Origin: JAHDCJ01 sp039028895
Lineage (GTDB): Bacteria > Bacteroidota > Bacteroidia > Chitinophagales > Saprospiraceae
Direction of reading: 5' to 3'
DNA: 64,000 bases
Assembly: GCA_039028895.1 (NCBI GenBank)
Contig: JBCCHF010000026.1
Span: forward strand, 1-64,000
Part shown: positions 34,274 through 43,029 of the stretch, piece by piece
Position numbering within the stretch: the first letter of the stretch is position 1
Layout: every line of letters begins with the position of its first letter
Notes under the pieces: generated by a model
Seen by the model: the letters and a program-made list of their open reading frames with translations, nothing else
The model's database searches: none
Told to the model about the DNA's origin: nothing
Program-made: the position numbers and the translations under genes

Positions 34274-35191
34274 ATGAATATCACTTACGAAGATATCAAG
34301 CCCATAATTGAAAGAGAACAACTCACCGAATACCGGATGGTGGTTTGGTTCAAGGCTGATAACTCGCCCAAGATCATCGAGTCATCTGCCAATATCCAAA
34401 GAAGCCAGGCAGAATACAACCAGGTTGAAAGTATTGTCAGAGATGATATTATCGACCACTTGCAGGATGTCGTCAGGGGCGTAGTCGGAGGTGTTTTGGG
34501 TAAAGGACTAGTAGGCAGAATTTCAACAAGGGCCACCGAGCGGTTGATGCATGAAAACCGTCGAAAGTTTTCCTATTCTAAAATGGATAAGCGACGCGCA
34601 GTGGTCGAAGCTTTTAAAAGAGTGGCAACCCAGTTTAGTTTTGACCGCAATACAGGCTCATGGAAACTGATCGAAGGCCTCTCACAATTTGATAAAAAAA
34701 GAGTGGATAACCCCATTACCAATGGCTACGACAAAGAAGTTTTGGCCAGGATGTTGATCGAACTGGCTGAAATTGATGCGGGCATTTCCAATAAAGAACA
34801 AACATTTCTCGAGTCTTATCTCGATCATAATGTAGGCTCGGTACGCGAATTGGCATTGATGGACCCTCTATCAAAAGTTGAACTGGAAGAGGTCAGCCAA
34901 AAGTCAAAAGAAACCGTTTTCATGCTGGCAACAGCCATGGTTTTGGTAGATGAAAGAGCATCTGCAAGTGAAAAAACCCACCTGCTCACTTTCGCTGGTA
35001 TGTTTGGGTTCTCAACAGAAAAAGTTAATGAACTCATCCTGAATGCCAAACTATTTATTCTTGAACAGGCCATTTACAAAGTCGGCCATAGCAGGGAAGC
35101 CTTATTCGCATTCGCAGACAAAATAAAGCTGAGCAGAGAAGAAGCTGAACGTCATTTTATCCGGTACAAAAAGAGGATCGATTTTGCTTAA
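34274..35191 (+). CDS. TerB-like domain protein
   Basis: The ATG at 34274, ten bases after the giant-protein stop, gives 305 residues. The frame is open further upstream inside the giant gene, but that part is shadow. The N-terminal half has a Gly/Val-rich amphipathic stretch (VVRGVVGGVLGKGLVGRI, about 58-75) and a basic region. The C-terminal half (about 155-300) is an all-helical TerB-like domain: ARMLIELAEIDAGISNKEQT with acidic metal-site-like residues, then MLATAMVLVDERASASEK, and a third helix pair. TerB-type proteins link membrane-associated complexes to stress responses. It is the only cytosolic, signal-less gene product in the operon besides the STAND NTPase. Confidence 0.7.
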   Translation: MNITYEDIKPIIEREQLTEYRMVVWFKADNSPKIIESSANIQRSQAEYNQVESIVRDDIIDHLQDVVRGVVGGVLGKGLVGRISTRATERLMHENRRKFSYSKMDKRRAVVEAFKRVATQFSFDRNTGSWKLIEGLSQFDKKRVDNPITNGYDKEVLARMLIELAEIDAGISNKEQTFLESYLDHNVGSVRELALMDPLSKVELEEVSQKSKETVFMLATAMVLVDERASASEKTHLLTFAGMFGFSTEKVNELILNAKLFILEQAIYKVGHSREALFAFADKIKLSREEAERHFIRYKKRIDFA

Positions 35192-35428
35192 TCCTCATTC
35201 GTAAAAACGAATGGCTATCCTCGTCCCATTACCAAAAAAAAAGACATAAATTACCTTATTGACTATTCATCTAATATCCTGTTGATCTTGAATTTGTAAT
35301 TGAATTTGAGTTTACAGCTAAATCGCCTTTCATCAAGGTAAAAATAAGCAAAAGCGACCCCACCACCTACCGTTAATATCAGTATTCCTACCACTTATAA
35401 AATGCTTTTGATTCTTTGTTCTTAGGAT

Positions 35429-35459
35429 TTGAGGAGAAAAAGATCAGAAGCTATTTTTA
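35429..35459 (+). promoter_or_regulatory. Candidate promoter of the type-B T9SS operon, in the 320-base gap 35192-35511
   Basis: TTG (35429-35431), 20-base spacer, TATTTTTA (35452-35459). The gap also has a 7-bp hairpin CATTCGT/ACGAATG (35196-35213) right after the TerB stop, possibly a weak terminator, and a small GGGA-TGTG-TCCC hairpin (35467-35478). I see no open frame or other structure in it. Confidence 0.4.
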
Positions 35460-35511
35460 TTAAGTCGGGATGTGTCCCAAAAGTTTTATTGACTCATCAA
35501 AATGATATGCC

Positions 35512-38500
35512 ATGCATATTTCTACAAGAATACGTTTTCCAAGGTTGGTAATTATTGGACTGATCGCTACTTTAACTATGAGCTACGAATCCTATGGCCA
35601 GATTAGCATAATTTGTTTTTTGGATGGAGCAAATGATGTAGAGATTGAAGGTTGTGGTACCGATGCGCTAGCTAGTACGTTTGGTGTTCCATATTCACCA
35701 AACCCGACACAGTTAAGCTCATGGGCTGAAGTAGAAGCTTCAGGGTTTCAAGGGTTCTGTAGTATTCTGGTCAATGGTCAGACAATCGGACAATTTGCAC
35801 TGGATCAATCAAACTTTCTTGCGGGCGAATATGTTGATGGATTAGATTCAGGGACGTGTCCAATAACAGGTGTAAGAGCCATGATTGTCCAGGTTTCTGG
35901 ACTTACCCCTACTAACCCTCCACTACCTTTTAATTCAGTTGTTGCTGGTGAAGTAGACTATACCATTGATGATACTACAACACCAACTGTAGGTACCCAA
36001 CCGTCCAATGCTACTTTCGAATGTGATGGATCAGGTAACACAACAGAGGTAAACAACTGGATCAACAGCCAGGGAGGAGGTGTTGTCACAGACAATTGTA
36101 ATATTAACTTATCGGAAGCAGCTTCAGCAGTTGGTGGGTGTTCTGGTGGAACAGCCACTTACACTTGGACATACGCTGACGATTGCAACAACTCCGTTAA
36201 TACATCCGCCTCATATTCGATTGTAGATACCACTGATCCGATGATAACCACTAATGCTTCGGATATGACCGTAGAATGCGATGGCGTAGGCAATACCACT
36301 GAGCTTAACAATTGGCTTAGCTCAAATGGTGGTGCTGCGGCCACAGATGTTTGTTCTGCGATTACATGGAGTAATAACTTTACCAGTTTATCAGACCTAT
36401 GTGGCGCCACAGGAGCTGCCACAGTCACCTTTACTGCTTCAGACGGATGTGGTAATAATGATCGAACGACTGCGACTTTTACAATTATCGATAGTAATGC
36501 CCCTGCAATTTCCACAGGAGCTTCAGATATGACTGTAGAATGCGATGGCAGTGGTAATATGACAGAATTGAATAACTGGCTGAATACCCAGGGTGGAGCA
36601 TCAGTAACTGAAAGTTGCTCTGTAGTTACCTGGACTAACGATTTTACTTCCTTGTCAGACCTTTGTGGTGCAACAGGAAGTGCCACAGTAACTTTTACTG
36701 CGACTGATGATTGTGGTAATAATACTGCTACTACAGCTACATTCACAATATCCGATAATACAGGTCCTAGCATTACCTGTCCTGGTGATTTTAATGTATC
36801 AACAGATCCTGACGCAACCACAGCAGTAGTCAACTTCTCAGTTGCAACTGCTGATGCTTGTGGAGGTACTTCCTTGTCTTATTCAGATAATAATACCCCA
36901 GGATCAGCATTTCCAATAGGAACCACAGCAATTACGGTTACATCTACTGACGATTGTGATAATACCAGTGATTGTTCCTTTAATATCACAATTTCTGACA
37001 CACAGGGCCCAACAGCACTTTGCCAGGATATCACAATCTCCCTGGATAACACTGGAAATATTACAATTGATGCTTCACAGGTGGATAATGGCTCTTTCGA
37101 TCCCGGTGAAGGGACTATTACTTTAACTGTTGATCCTGCCAGCTTCACCTGCGACAATGTAGGCGATAACTCGGTTACACTTACTGCAACCGATAACTCC
37201 AACAACCCCGCAAGCTGTGGTGCAGTTGTAACGATACTTTCAGATATTCCGGATCCGTCGGCGGTTGGTGACGTTATTTGTACTGGCACATCGGCCACTC
37301 TGACAGCTACAACAGGAGGAGCGAATGGCACCTTCATCTGGTATTCCGACCTGGCCGGTACTGCGCAGGTCAGTACTGATAATCCATACATTACAGATCC
37401 GCTTACAGGTGCGACAACTTATACGGTAAGAGAAGTTAGTGGTGGCTGTATGAGCGGATTGGTTCAGGTGGTCGCTACAGTGACTACAATTCCTTCTCCA
37501 TCAGCTATGCCGGTAACAATTTGTGCTGGTTCAACTGCCACTCTAAACGCGGTATCTGGTGGAACCAATGGATCCTTCTCCTGGTTCGATAGTGGTGATG
37601 GAACGGGTAATGTCTTAAGTACAGATGCCTCGTTTGAAACACCGGAGTTAACTTCAACTACTTCATATTGGTTAAGAGAAGAGGGACCAACCTGTAATTC
37701 AGATCTTGTCGAAGTAGTAGTTACAGTTGATGAGCAACCTGAAGAACCGACCATAAGTGATGTCGCTGTATGCTCCGGCGAGACAGCCTCATTTTTGGCG
37801 ACTTCTGGCACCTCGGGCGGCACTTATGAGTGGTTCGCTGATAGTGGTGGCGCCCAATTGATTTTCTCTGGAAATCCATACACTACTGGTGCTCTTACAA
37901 GTGATACCGACCTTTGGGTAAGACAAACATTAGGTGATTGTTCAAGTGATCTTGTTCAGGTAACTGCCACTGTAAATGCCCTTCCTGCCAATCCGACAAC
38001 AAATGCTCCTGTAACCATTTGTTCAGGAGAAACTACAACACTTATGGCTATGGGAGCAGGCGGTACTTATGAATGGTATGCCGATGCCATTGGAAGCCAA
38101 CTGGTTGCAACAGGTGAAACATATGACACTGGCGCCATAACTTCTGCAACTTCATTCTGGGTAAGAGAAGTCGATAATAATGGTTGTATTAGTGGTCTTG
38201 TGGAAGCAGAAATATTGATTGCTCCACCTCTGGCAGATCCTTTGACTTTTTCTGATATGGTCTGTTCCGGCGATTCAACAATACTTACAGTTACTACTGG
38301 AGGCGCCAATGGCAGTTTCATTTGGTTTGCTGATGCCGGGGGAGTGTTCCAGGTAGGAGATGGGGCTTCATTTAATACCGGTCCTTTAACGACCAACACT
38401 TCGTTTTGGGTTCAGGAAACTGACGGATCCTGCTTTAGCGACCTGGTAAAAGTTGATGTGATCGTTGTTTCTAATCCACCAAAACCCAATGCTGTAGATG

Positions 38501-40467
38501 ATGAAATTTGTGCTGGGGAAACTGGTACATTGATGGCTATTACCGGAGGTGGAAATGGAAATTTTGCCTGGTACGCCGATTCGCTGGGTACTGTTTTGGT
38601 ATCCAATACCAACCCATTTATTACACCTGTGCTGACATCGGATACAACATTTTATGTTCAGGAGTCCGTAGGCATGTGTGTTAGCGAATTGACCGCTGCG
38701 ACCGTAACCGTTAATGCTCTGCCTACTAATCCAGAAGCTGATACCGTGTTTATTTGCGCGGGCGCTGATGCAGAATTATCAGCTTCAAATAGTGGAGGTA
38801 CAACTGAATGGTATAGTGATGCCGGGGGTAATGATCTCATTGGAACAGGTACTCCTTTTACAATTTCCAATGTCAATCTCTCAACATCAGTTTGGGTAAG
38901 AGAAAATGATGGTAATTGCACCAGTGACCTGGTGAAAGTAGAAATCGTAGTCACCGCTATCCCAGATATTCCAATTGGAGAAGATGCCACAATTTGTGAA
39001 GGAGACTCCATCACGCTTGCCGCAATAAATACTATCGGCATTATTTCCTGGTCAGATGCCATTGATTTTTCAAACATATTAACTACTGGGAACTCTTTTG
39101 ATACCGGGCCCTTGACAAGTTCAACAACTTATTATATCAGAGAATCCAATAATGGCTGCCTGAGTGGTATTGATTCTGTAACTGTTACAGTTTCTCCATT
39201 GCCAACTGGTCTTATGCCAACTACTGACAGCCCGATCTGTTCAGGAGAAGATATCATATTGTCCGCAGCTACAATCGCAAACGGGATTTATAGCTGGACA
39301 GGTCCGAATAGTTTTAGTTCTTCACTTCAGACTGCTGAAATCACTGGTGCTACAAGTGATAATGCAGGTACGTATAGTGTGAATGTTACAGTTGATGGTT
39401 GTACTTCACCTGACGAAACAGTAGAGGTAGTAATAAATGAAAATCCTGCCTTACCTGATGGGGAAGCCATTTCAACTGATGCCACCAATAATTCAATTTG
39501 TGAAGGAGAAACACTGACCTTAATTTCTCCTGAAGTTTCAGGTGTCAACTATCAATGGACTTATCCTGATGGAACAGTATCTAATTCATCTGACCCTAAT
39601 CGGACAATTACCAATGTTAATGAATCTGTACACCAGGGTTTCTATACTTTACAACTGATTGATAACACGACAAATTGTGTATCAGAGGTTTATAGCCTGT
39701 TGGTCATGGTGTTCTCAGTGCCTACTGATATAGCAGCTTCCAATGACGGACCGGCATGTGAAGGAGATGGTATCCAACTTGATGCCTCAAACTTTATCAA
39801 CGCCACCTACTCCTGGACTGGTCCTAACGGATTTACTTCTGATATCAGAAATCCATTCATTTCAAATGTAACAACAGATAACGGCGGAATTTATACGGTA
39901 AATATTACTACCGGAGATGGCTGTCTAATTGCTCAGGATGCGGTAACAGTAGTTGATATTAATCCACTACCTACTCCTGTTGCGAGTGCAGATGATATTA
40001 ACCCTTTACAGGATGTTTCTGTTCAGTTAGATGCCACAGGAGGAAATTCATACACCTGGAATGCATCTTCATTCCTGAGCAGCCTCGGCATCTCAAATCC
40101 TGTTGCTTCTGGAATGCCGGTAGGCTCAACAACGTTTACAGTTACTACATTTAATGAATTCGGATGCTCTGCACAGGATTCGGTTACTGTAAATGTTCAG
40201 CCTCAAACCGTCCTGGAGATCTACGATCTGTTCACACCAAATAATGATGGTGTCAACGATACCTGGGTCATTAGTTACCTCGAAAACATTGGAGATTATT
40301 CTCTCATTGTCTGGGACAGGGGTGGTTATAAGATTCTTGAATCAACAGCCTATTCAAATGACTGGGATGGCACCTATAAAGGTAATCCCGTTCCGGAAGG
40401 CACATATTGGTATAGCATACGAACGTCCGACACTGAGTACAAAGGGGCGATAACAATTAAAAGATAA
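35512..40467 (+). CDS. Giant type-B T9SS protein (gliding-motility-associated C-terminal domain, HYR and Ig-like repeats)
   Basis: 1651 residues. The N-terminal signal peptide ends ESYG-Q. About residues 158-420 hold three ~88-residue repeats with ECDGxGNxTE(L/V)NNW(L/I), GGAxxTDxCS and a closing TATFTI(I/S)D. A HYR domain follows (about 420-500, ITCPGDFNVSTDPDATTAVV), then eight Ig-like modules of about 85 residues opening with x-I-C-x-G-(S/E)-x-A-x-L (about 570-1230), PKD-like modules, and a C-terminal type B sorting domain (about 1567-1651, LFTPNNDGVNDTW to GAITIKR). Type B cargo typically depends on a PorP/SprF partner, and one is encoded six bases downstream. Confidence 0.88.
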   Translation: MHISTRIRFPRLVIIGLIATLTMSYESYGQISIICFLDGANDVEIEGCGTDALASTFGVPYSPNPTQLSSWAEVEASGFQGFCSILVNGQTIGQFALDQSNFLAGEYVDGLDSGTCPITGVRAMIVQVSGLTPTNPPLPFNSVVAGEVDYTIDDTTTPTVGTQPSNATFECDGSGNTTEVNNWINSQGGGVVTDNCNINLSEAASAVGGCSGGTATYTWTYADDCNNSVNTSASYSIVDTTDPMITTNASDMTVECDGVGNTTELNNWLSSNGGAAATDVCSAITWSNNFTSLSDLCGATGAATVTFTASDGCGNNDRTTATFTIIDSNAPAISTGASDMTVECDGSGNMTELNNWLNTQGGASVTESCSVVTWTNDFTSLSDLCGATGSATVTFTATDDCGNNTATTATFTISDNTGPSITCPGDFNVSTDPDATTAVVNFSVATADACGGTSLSYSDNNTPGSAFPIGTTAITVTSTDDCDNTSDCSFNITISDTQGPTALCQDITISLDNTGNITIDASQVDNGSFDPGEGTITLTVDPASFTCDNVGDNSVTLTATDNSNNPASCGAVVTILSDIPDPSAVGDVICTGTSATLTATTGGANGTFIWYSDLAGTAQVSTDNPYITDPLTGATTYTVREVSGGCMSGLVQVVATVTTIPSPSAMPVTICAGSTATLNAVSGGTNGSFSWFDSGDGTGNVLSTDASFETPELTSTTSYWLREEGPTCNSDLVEVVVTVDEQPEEPTISDVAVCSGETASFLATSGTSGGTYEWFADSGGAQLIFSGNPYTTGALTSDTDLWVRQTLGDCSSDLVQVTATVNALPANPTTNAPVTICSGETTTLMAMGAGGTYEWYADAIGSQLVATGETYDTGAITSATSFWVREVDNNGCISGLVEAEILIAPPLADPLTFSDMVCSGDSTILTVTTGGANGSFIWFADAGGVFQVGDGASFNTGPLTTNTSFWVQETDGSCFSDLVKVDVIVVSNPPKPNAVDDEICAGETGTLMAITGGGNGNFAWYADSLGTVLVSNTNPFITPVLTSDTTFYVQESVGMCVSELTAATVTVNALPTNPEADTVFICAGADAELSASNSGGTTEWYSDAGGNDLIGTGTPFTISNVNLSTSVWVRENDGNCTSDLVKVEIVVTAIPDIPIGEDATICEGDSITLAAINTIGIISWSDAIDFSNILTTGNSFDTGPLTSSTTYYIRESNNGCLSGIDSVTVTVSPLPTGLMPTTDSPICSGEDIILSAATIANGIYSWTGPNSFSSSLQTAEITGATSDNAGTYSVNVTVDGCTSPDETVEVVINENPALPDGEAISTDATNNSICEGETLTLISPEVSGVNYQWTYPDGTVSNSSDPNRTITNVNESVHQGFYTLQLIDNTTNCVSEVYSLLVMVFSVPTDIAASNDGPACEGDGIQLDASNFINATYSWTGPNGFTSDIRNPFISNVTTDNGGIYTVNITTGDGCLIAQDAVTVVDINPLPTPVASADDINPLQDVSVQLDATGGNSYTWNASSFLSSLGISNPVASGMPVGSTTFTVTTFNEFGCSAQDSVTVNVQPQTVLEIYDLFTPNNDGVNDTWVISYLENIGDYSLIVWDRGGYKILESTAYSNDWDGTYKGNPVPEGTYWYSIRTSDTEYKGAITIKR

Positions 40468-40473
40468 CCAACC

Positions 40474-41970
40474 ATGAAAATTTTTACGAATTGCTTATTG
40501 CTGGTCGCGTTTTCATTACTTGCTTTTACTCAGGTTAAGGCACAGCAAATTCCGGTATATAACCAATACATTCAAAATCCGTATTTGTATAATCCGGCAG
40601 CCGCGGGTGTGGATACCTTCGCTCATTTGAATCTGACCCACCGCACACAGTGGATCGATGTTCCAGACGGGCCAATCACATCTGTAGCAACTTTTGACAT
40701 GCCATTTAAAGGCGACAGGATTGGTGTTGGCGCACAGATTTTTAGCGACAAGGCTCATATTCTCAACCGTATGGGAGCTTCTGTAACCTATGCTTATCAT
40801 GTCCCTTTTAATGATGACAATTCTCACAAACTGTCTATTGGACTTTCAGTTGGTATCCTGAGTCAACGCATCAATATTCTTGATGCCAGGGTGGTCGATA
40901 TAAACGATAGTGCATTTCTAAATGAAGAAAAATCAAGTACCACAGTTGATTTTTCTGCAGGTGTTCTTTATACGAATGGCCCATTGAGAATAGGTTTAGC
41001 AGTACCTCAAGTGGCTGGTAATAATATTAAATATACCGGTGAAGATGGCTCAGAAAATAAATTCGGTCTGGAACGCCATTTTTTGGGGTCAATTGCTTAC
41101 CGATTACCCTTTGGCGTTGATGATGTACTATCGGTCGAACCTTCAGTGTTGATAAGGTATATTCCGAATTTACCTTTCCAGGCAGATATCAATGTTCTCG
41201 GCTCATGGGATGAAACAGTACTTGCAGGCATCGGATACCGTTTAAACGATGCATCAGGTGCAATTTATGCTTCCGCAGGTGTCCGGATAAAAAACCAGTT
41301 TGGTGTTATGTATACATACGAAATGCCGCTTGACGCAAATGATGGTACCACACTTGGAACAAGCCACGAGTTTACGCTAAGTTACCGATTCGGACATAAA
41401 AAGACAGTAGAAGAAGTAGACCGCGATTTACAGTCATTCAAGCGGGATGTTAACGATCGGGTCAGTGAAAGAGATTCTCTGCTCAAAGATCTTCAATCAG
41501 ATGTTGAAGATATCCAGATTGATGTTTCAGAATTGGAAGACCGTGTTGACACCCTCGAATCCAGACCGTTTATGATTGCTCCTGCTGAACCAGGTGAAAT
41601 TCCAAGCTTCGATGTTAATCTTGATTACAAGAAAATCGGATTTGTACTATTCGAGCAAGGTGCTCATACACTGACTGACGAAGCAAAATCCAAGTTGGAG
41701 AATGTCCGTGATCTATTGGCAAATACGGCTAATGTGGTTAACATTTACCTCCAGGGCCGTGCAAGCCAGGAAGGGGACGCCAACTACAACCTGATTTTAT
41801 CAACACGACGTGCCGTTGCCGTTAAGAAACACCTCAGGTCATTAGGGTTGCCAGAAGATAATATCATTTTAATCCCTTATGGTGAAGAGGATCCGGTGAC
41901 TGATGACCAGAATACAGAAGAAGAAAAAGCCGAAAACAGGCGTGTAGATATCTTTATTATTTCGAATTAG
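40474..41970 (+). CDS. PorP/SprF-family T9SS partner fused to a C-terminal OmpA-like peptidoglycan-binding domain
   Basis: 498 residues. Signal peptide ending VKA-Q. Residues about 25-305 are a PorP/SprF barrel (QQIPVYNQYIQNPYLYNPAA is the classic opening; HRTQWIDVPDGPITSVATFD follows). Residues about 310-370 are a coiled coil (DVEDIQIDVSELEDRVDTLE). Residues about 385-498 are an OmpA C-terminal domain (NVVNIYLQGRASQEGDANYN, LSTRRAVAVKKHLRSLGLP, AENRRVDIFI). PorP/SprF proteins anchor or help secrete type B T9SS cargo, here the giant protein encoded just upstream. The OmpA domain would tie the complex to the cell wall, an addition the short PorP/SprF proteins lack. Confidence 0.88.
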   Translation: MKIFTNCLLLVAFSLLAFTQVKAQQIPVYNQYIQNPYLYNPAAAGVDTFAHLNLTHRTQWIDVPDGPITSVATFDMPFKGDRIGVGAQIFSDKAHILNRMGASVTYAYHVPFNDDNSHKLSIGLSVGILSQRINILDARVVDINDSAFLNEEKSSTTVDFSAGVLYTNGPLRIGLAVPQVAGNNIKYTGEDGSENKFGLERHFLGSIAYRLPFGVDDVLSVEPSVLIRYIPNLPFQADINVLGSWDETVLAGIGYRLNDASGAIYASAGVRIKNQFGVMYTYEMPLDANDGTTLGTSHEFTLSYRFGHKKTVEEVDRDLQSFKRDVNDRVSERDSLLKDLQSDVEDIQIDVSELEDRVDTLESRPFMIAPAEPGEIPSFDVNLDYKKIGFVLFEQGAHTLTDEAKSKLENVRDLLANTANVVNIYLQGRASQEGDANYNLILSTRRAVAVKKHLRSLGLPEDNIILIPYGEEDPVTDDQNTEEEKAENRRVDIFIISN

Positions 41971-41971
41971 A

Positions 41972-43021
41972 ATGTTCAGCTCAGCCAGATTTCTATATCT
42001 CACAATAATTTTGGTGCTAGCTTTATGGGCTGACAACCAATTGCATGCTCAAACGGATACCCTGATGGTATTCAGTGACGAGATTAAGATAGGCTGGTTT
42101 GGACAAAAAGAACTGACATTTACTTTCGAGAAACAGGATGTTATTTTGTTTACTTACAAGGAATCATCAAAGCGGACATTGCGATTTATCGAAGTGTTTG
42201 ATTTGAGACGCGATAAACGAGTAGGCAAATTTGAAAGTCCCGGCGATATTTACGACATGCCTTTTGAAGTCCCGGCTGATGGGGATTTTAAATTTGTGTT
42301 TAAAAATTACGGCTTATATAAAAGAAAGGGCGAAGCCATTATAAGAAGAGTACCGAAAGACCCCATCAAGATCTATAAAGATTCGATTGTGGTGGACACA
42401 GTTTACACCACAAAGATCAGAAAAGAAGAAGTTTTTGACACGCTTGCAAATGATGTGCTCAAAGAAGAACTACAGGTTACTTCAATTCTGAATATTGATG
42501 ATGTGCCCAGGCAATGCATCCCTGTAGGAGCTAATCCATCGGATAACGTCTATCTTGCTTATTGGATTGGTCAGGGAGAAGAAGTAAAACTGGCTTACGA
42601 CGAATTAAAGTCTGATCCGCCAATTCAGTGGTTAAGGGAAGATATTAGAGACCCCTTGTGGGCTTATGGAGTAAAGTTGGCCGACAAGCTTCCGAAGTTC
42701 GATGGTCGAGAAACTGTCAAATTTTTCCTGACGGATAATGCAAATGCTGAGCAATTCATTCAAAACGGCCCCTATAGGTATTATAATAATATGGGGGCAA
42801 AAGGCTATTTAAAACCGTATGGGACTGTACCGATGCGTAATTTTAGTACAATCAGTCCATTGATGATGTGTTTTGATAATCAGAATTCGGTGCCACCAGT
42901 CGACTTTTTTGTTAAAGTGATGGCATTCGAGGTGATTACCCGTATTGAAGAAACCGAGATCGAAAAAATAGAAATTACCGAGAGTGTAATTAAAGTGGAA
43001 GTCAAGAACAAGAAAAATTGA
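41972..43021 (+). CDS. Secreted protein of unknown function
   Basis: 349 residues, starting one base after the PorP-OmpA stop, so translation is coupled. Signal peptide ending LHA-Q. The first domain (about 27-115) looks like a beta sandwich (GWFGQKELTFTFEKQDVILF to GDFKFVFKNYG). A Thr/Lys-rich hinge (VVDTVYTTKIRKEEVFDT) follows, then a second domain (about 165-330) with WIGQGEEVKLAYDELKSD and a FFVKVMAFEVITRIEETE strand. I recognise no family. Tight coupling suggests it is a periplasmic or outer-membrane partner of the PorP-OmpA protein. Confidence 0.65.
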   Translation: MFSSARFLYLTIILVLALWADNQLHAQTDTLMVFSDEIKIGWFGQKELTFTFEKQDVILFTYKESSKRTLRFIEVFDLRRDKRVGKFESPGDIYDMPFEVPADGDFKFVFKNYGLYKRKGEAIIRRVPKDPIKIYKDSIVVDTVYTTKIRKEEVFDTLANDVLKEELQVTSILNIDDVPRQCIPVGANPSDNVYLAYWIGQGEEVKLAYDELKSDPPIQWLREDIRDPLWAYGVKLADKLPKFDGRETVKFFLTDNANAEQFIQNGPYRYYNNMGAKGYLKPYGTVPMRNFSTISPLMMCFDNQNSVPPVDFFVKVMAFEVITRIEETEIEKIEITESVIKVEVKNKKN

Positions 43022-43029
43022 AAACAGAC

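Noticed and set aside
36159..37391. Long minus-strand open frames (224 and 170 residues) opposite the type-B T9SS protein
   Set aside because: Both are Val/Ser/Pro-rich by-products of the Thr/Asn-rich repeats on the plus strand; the plus-strand domains are unmistakable.
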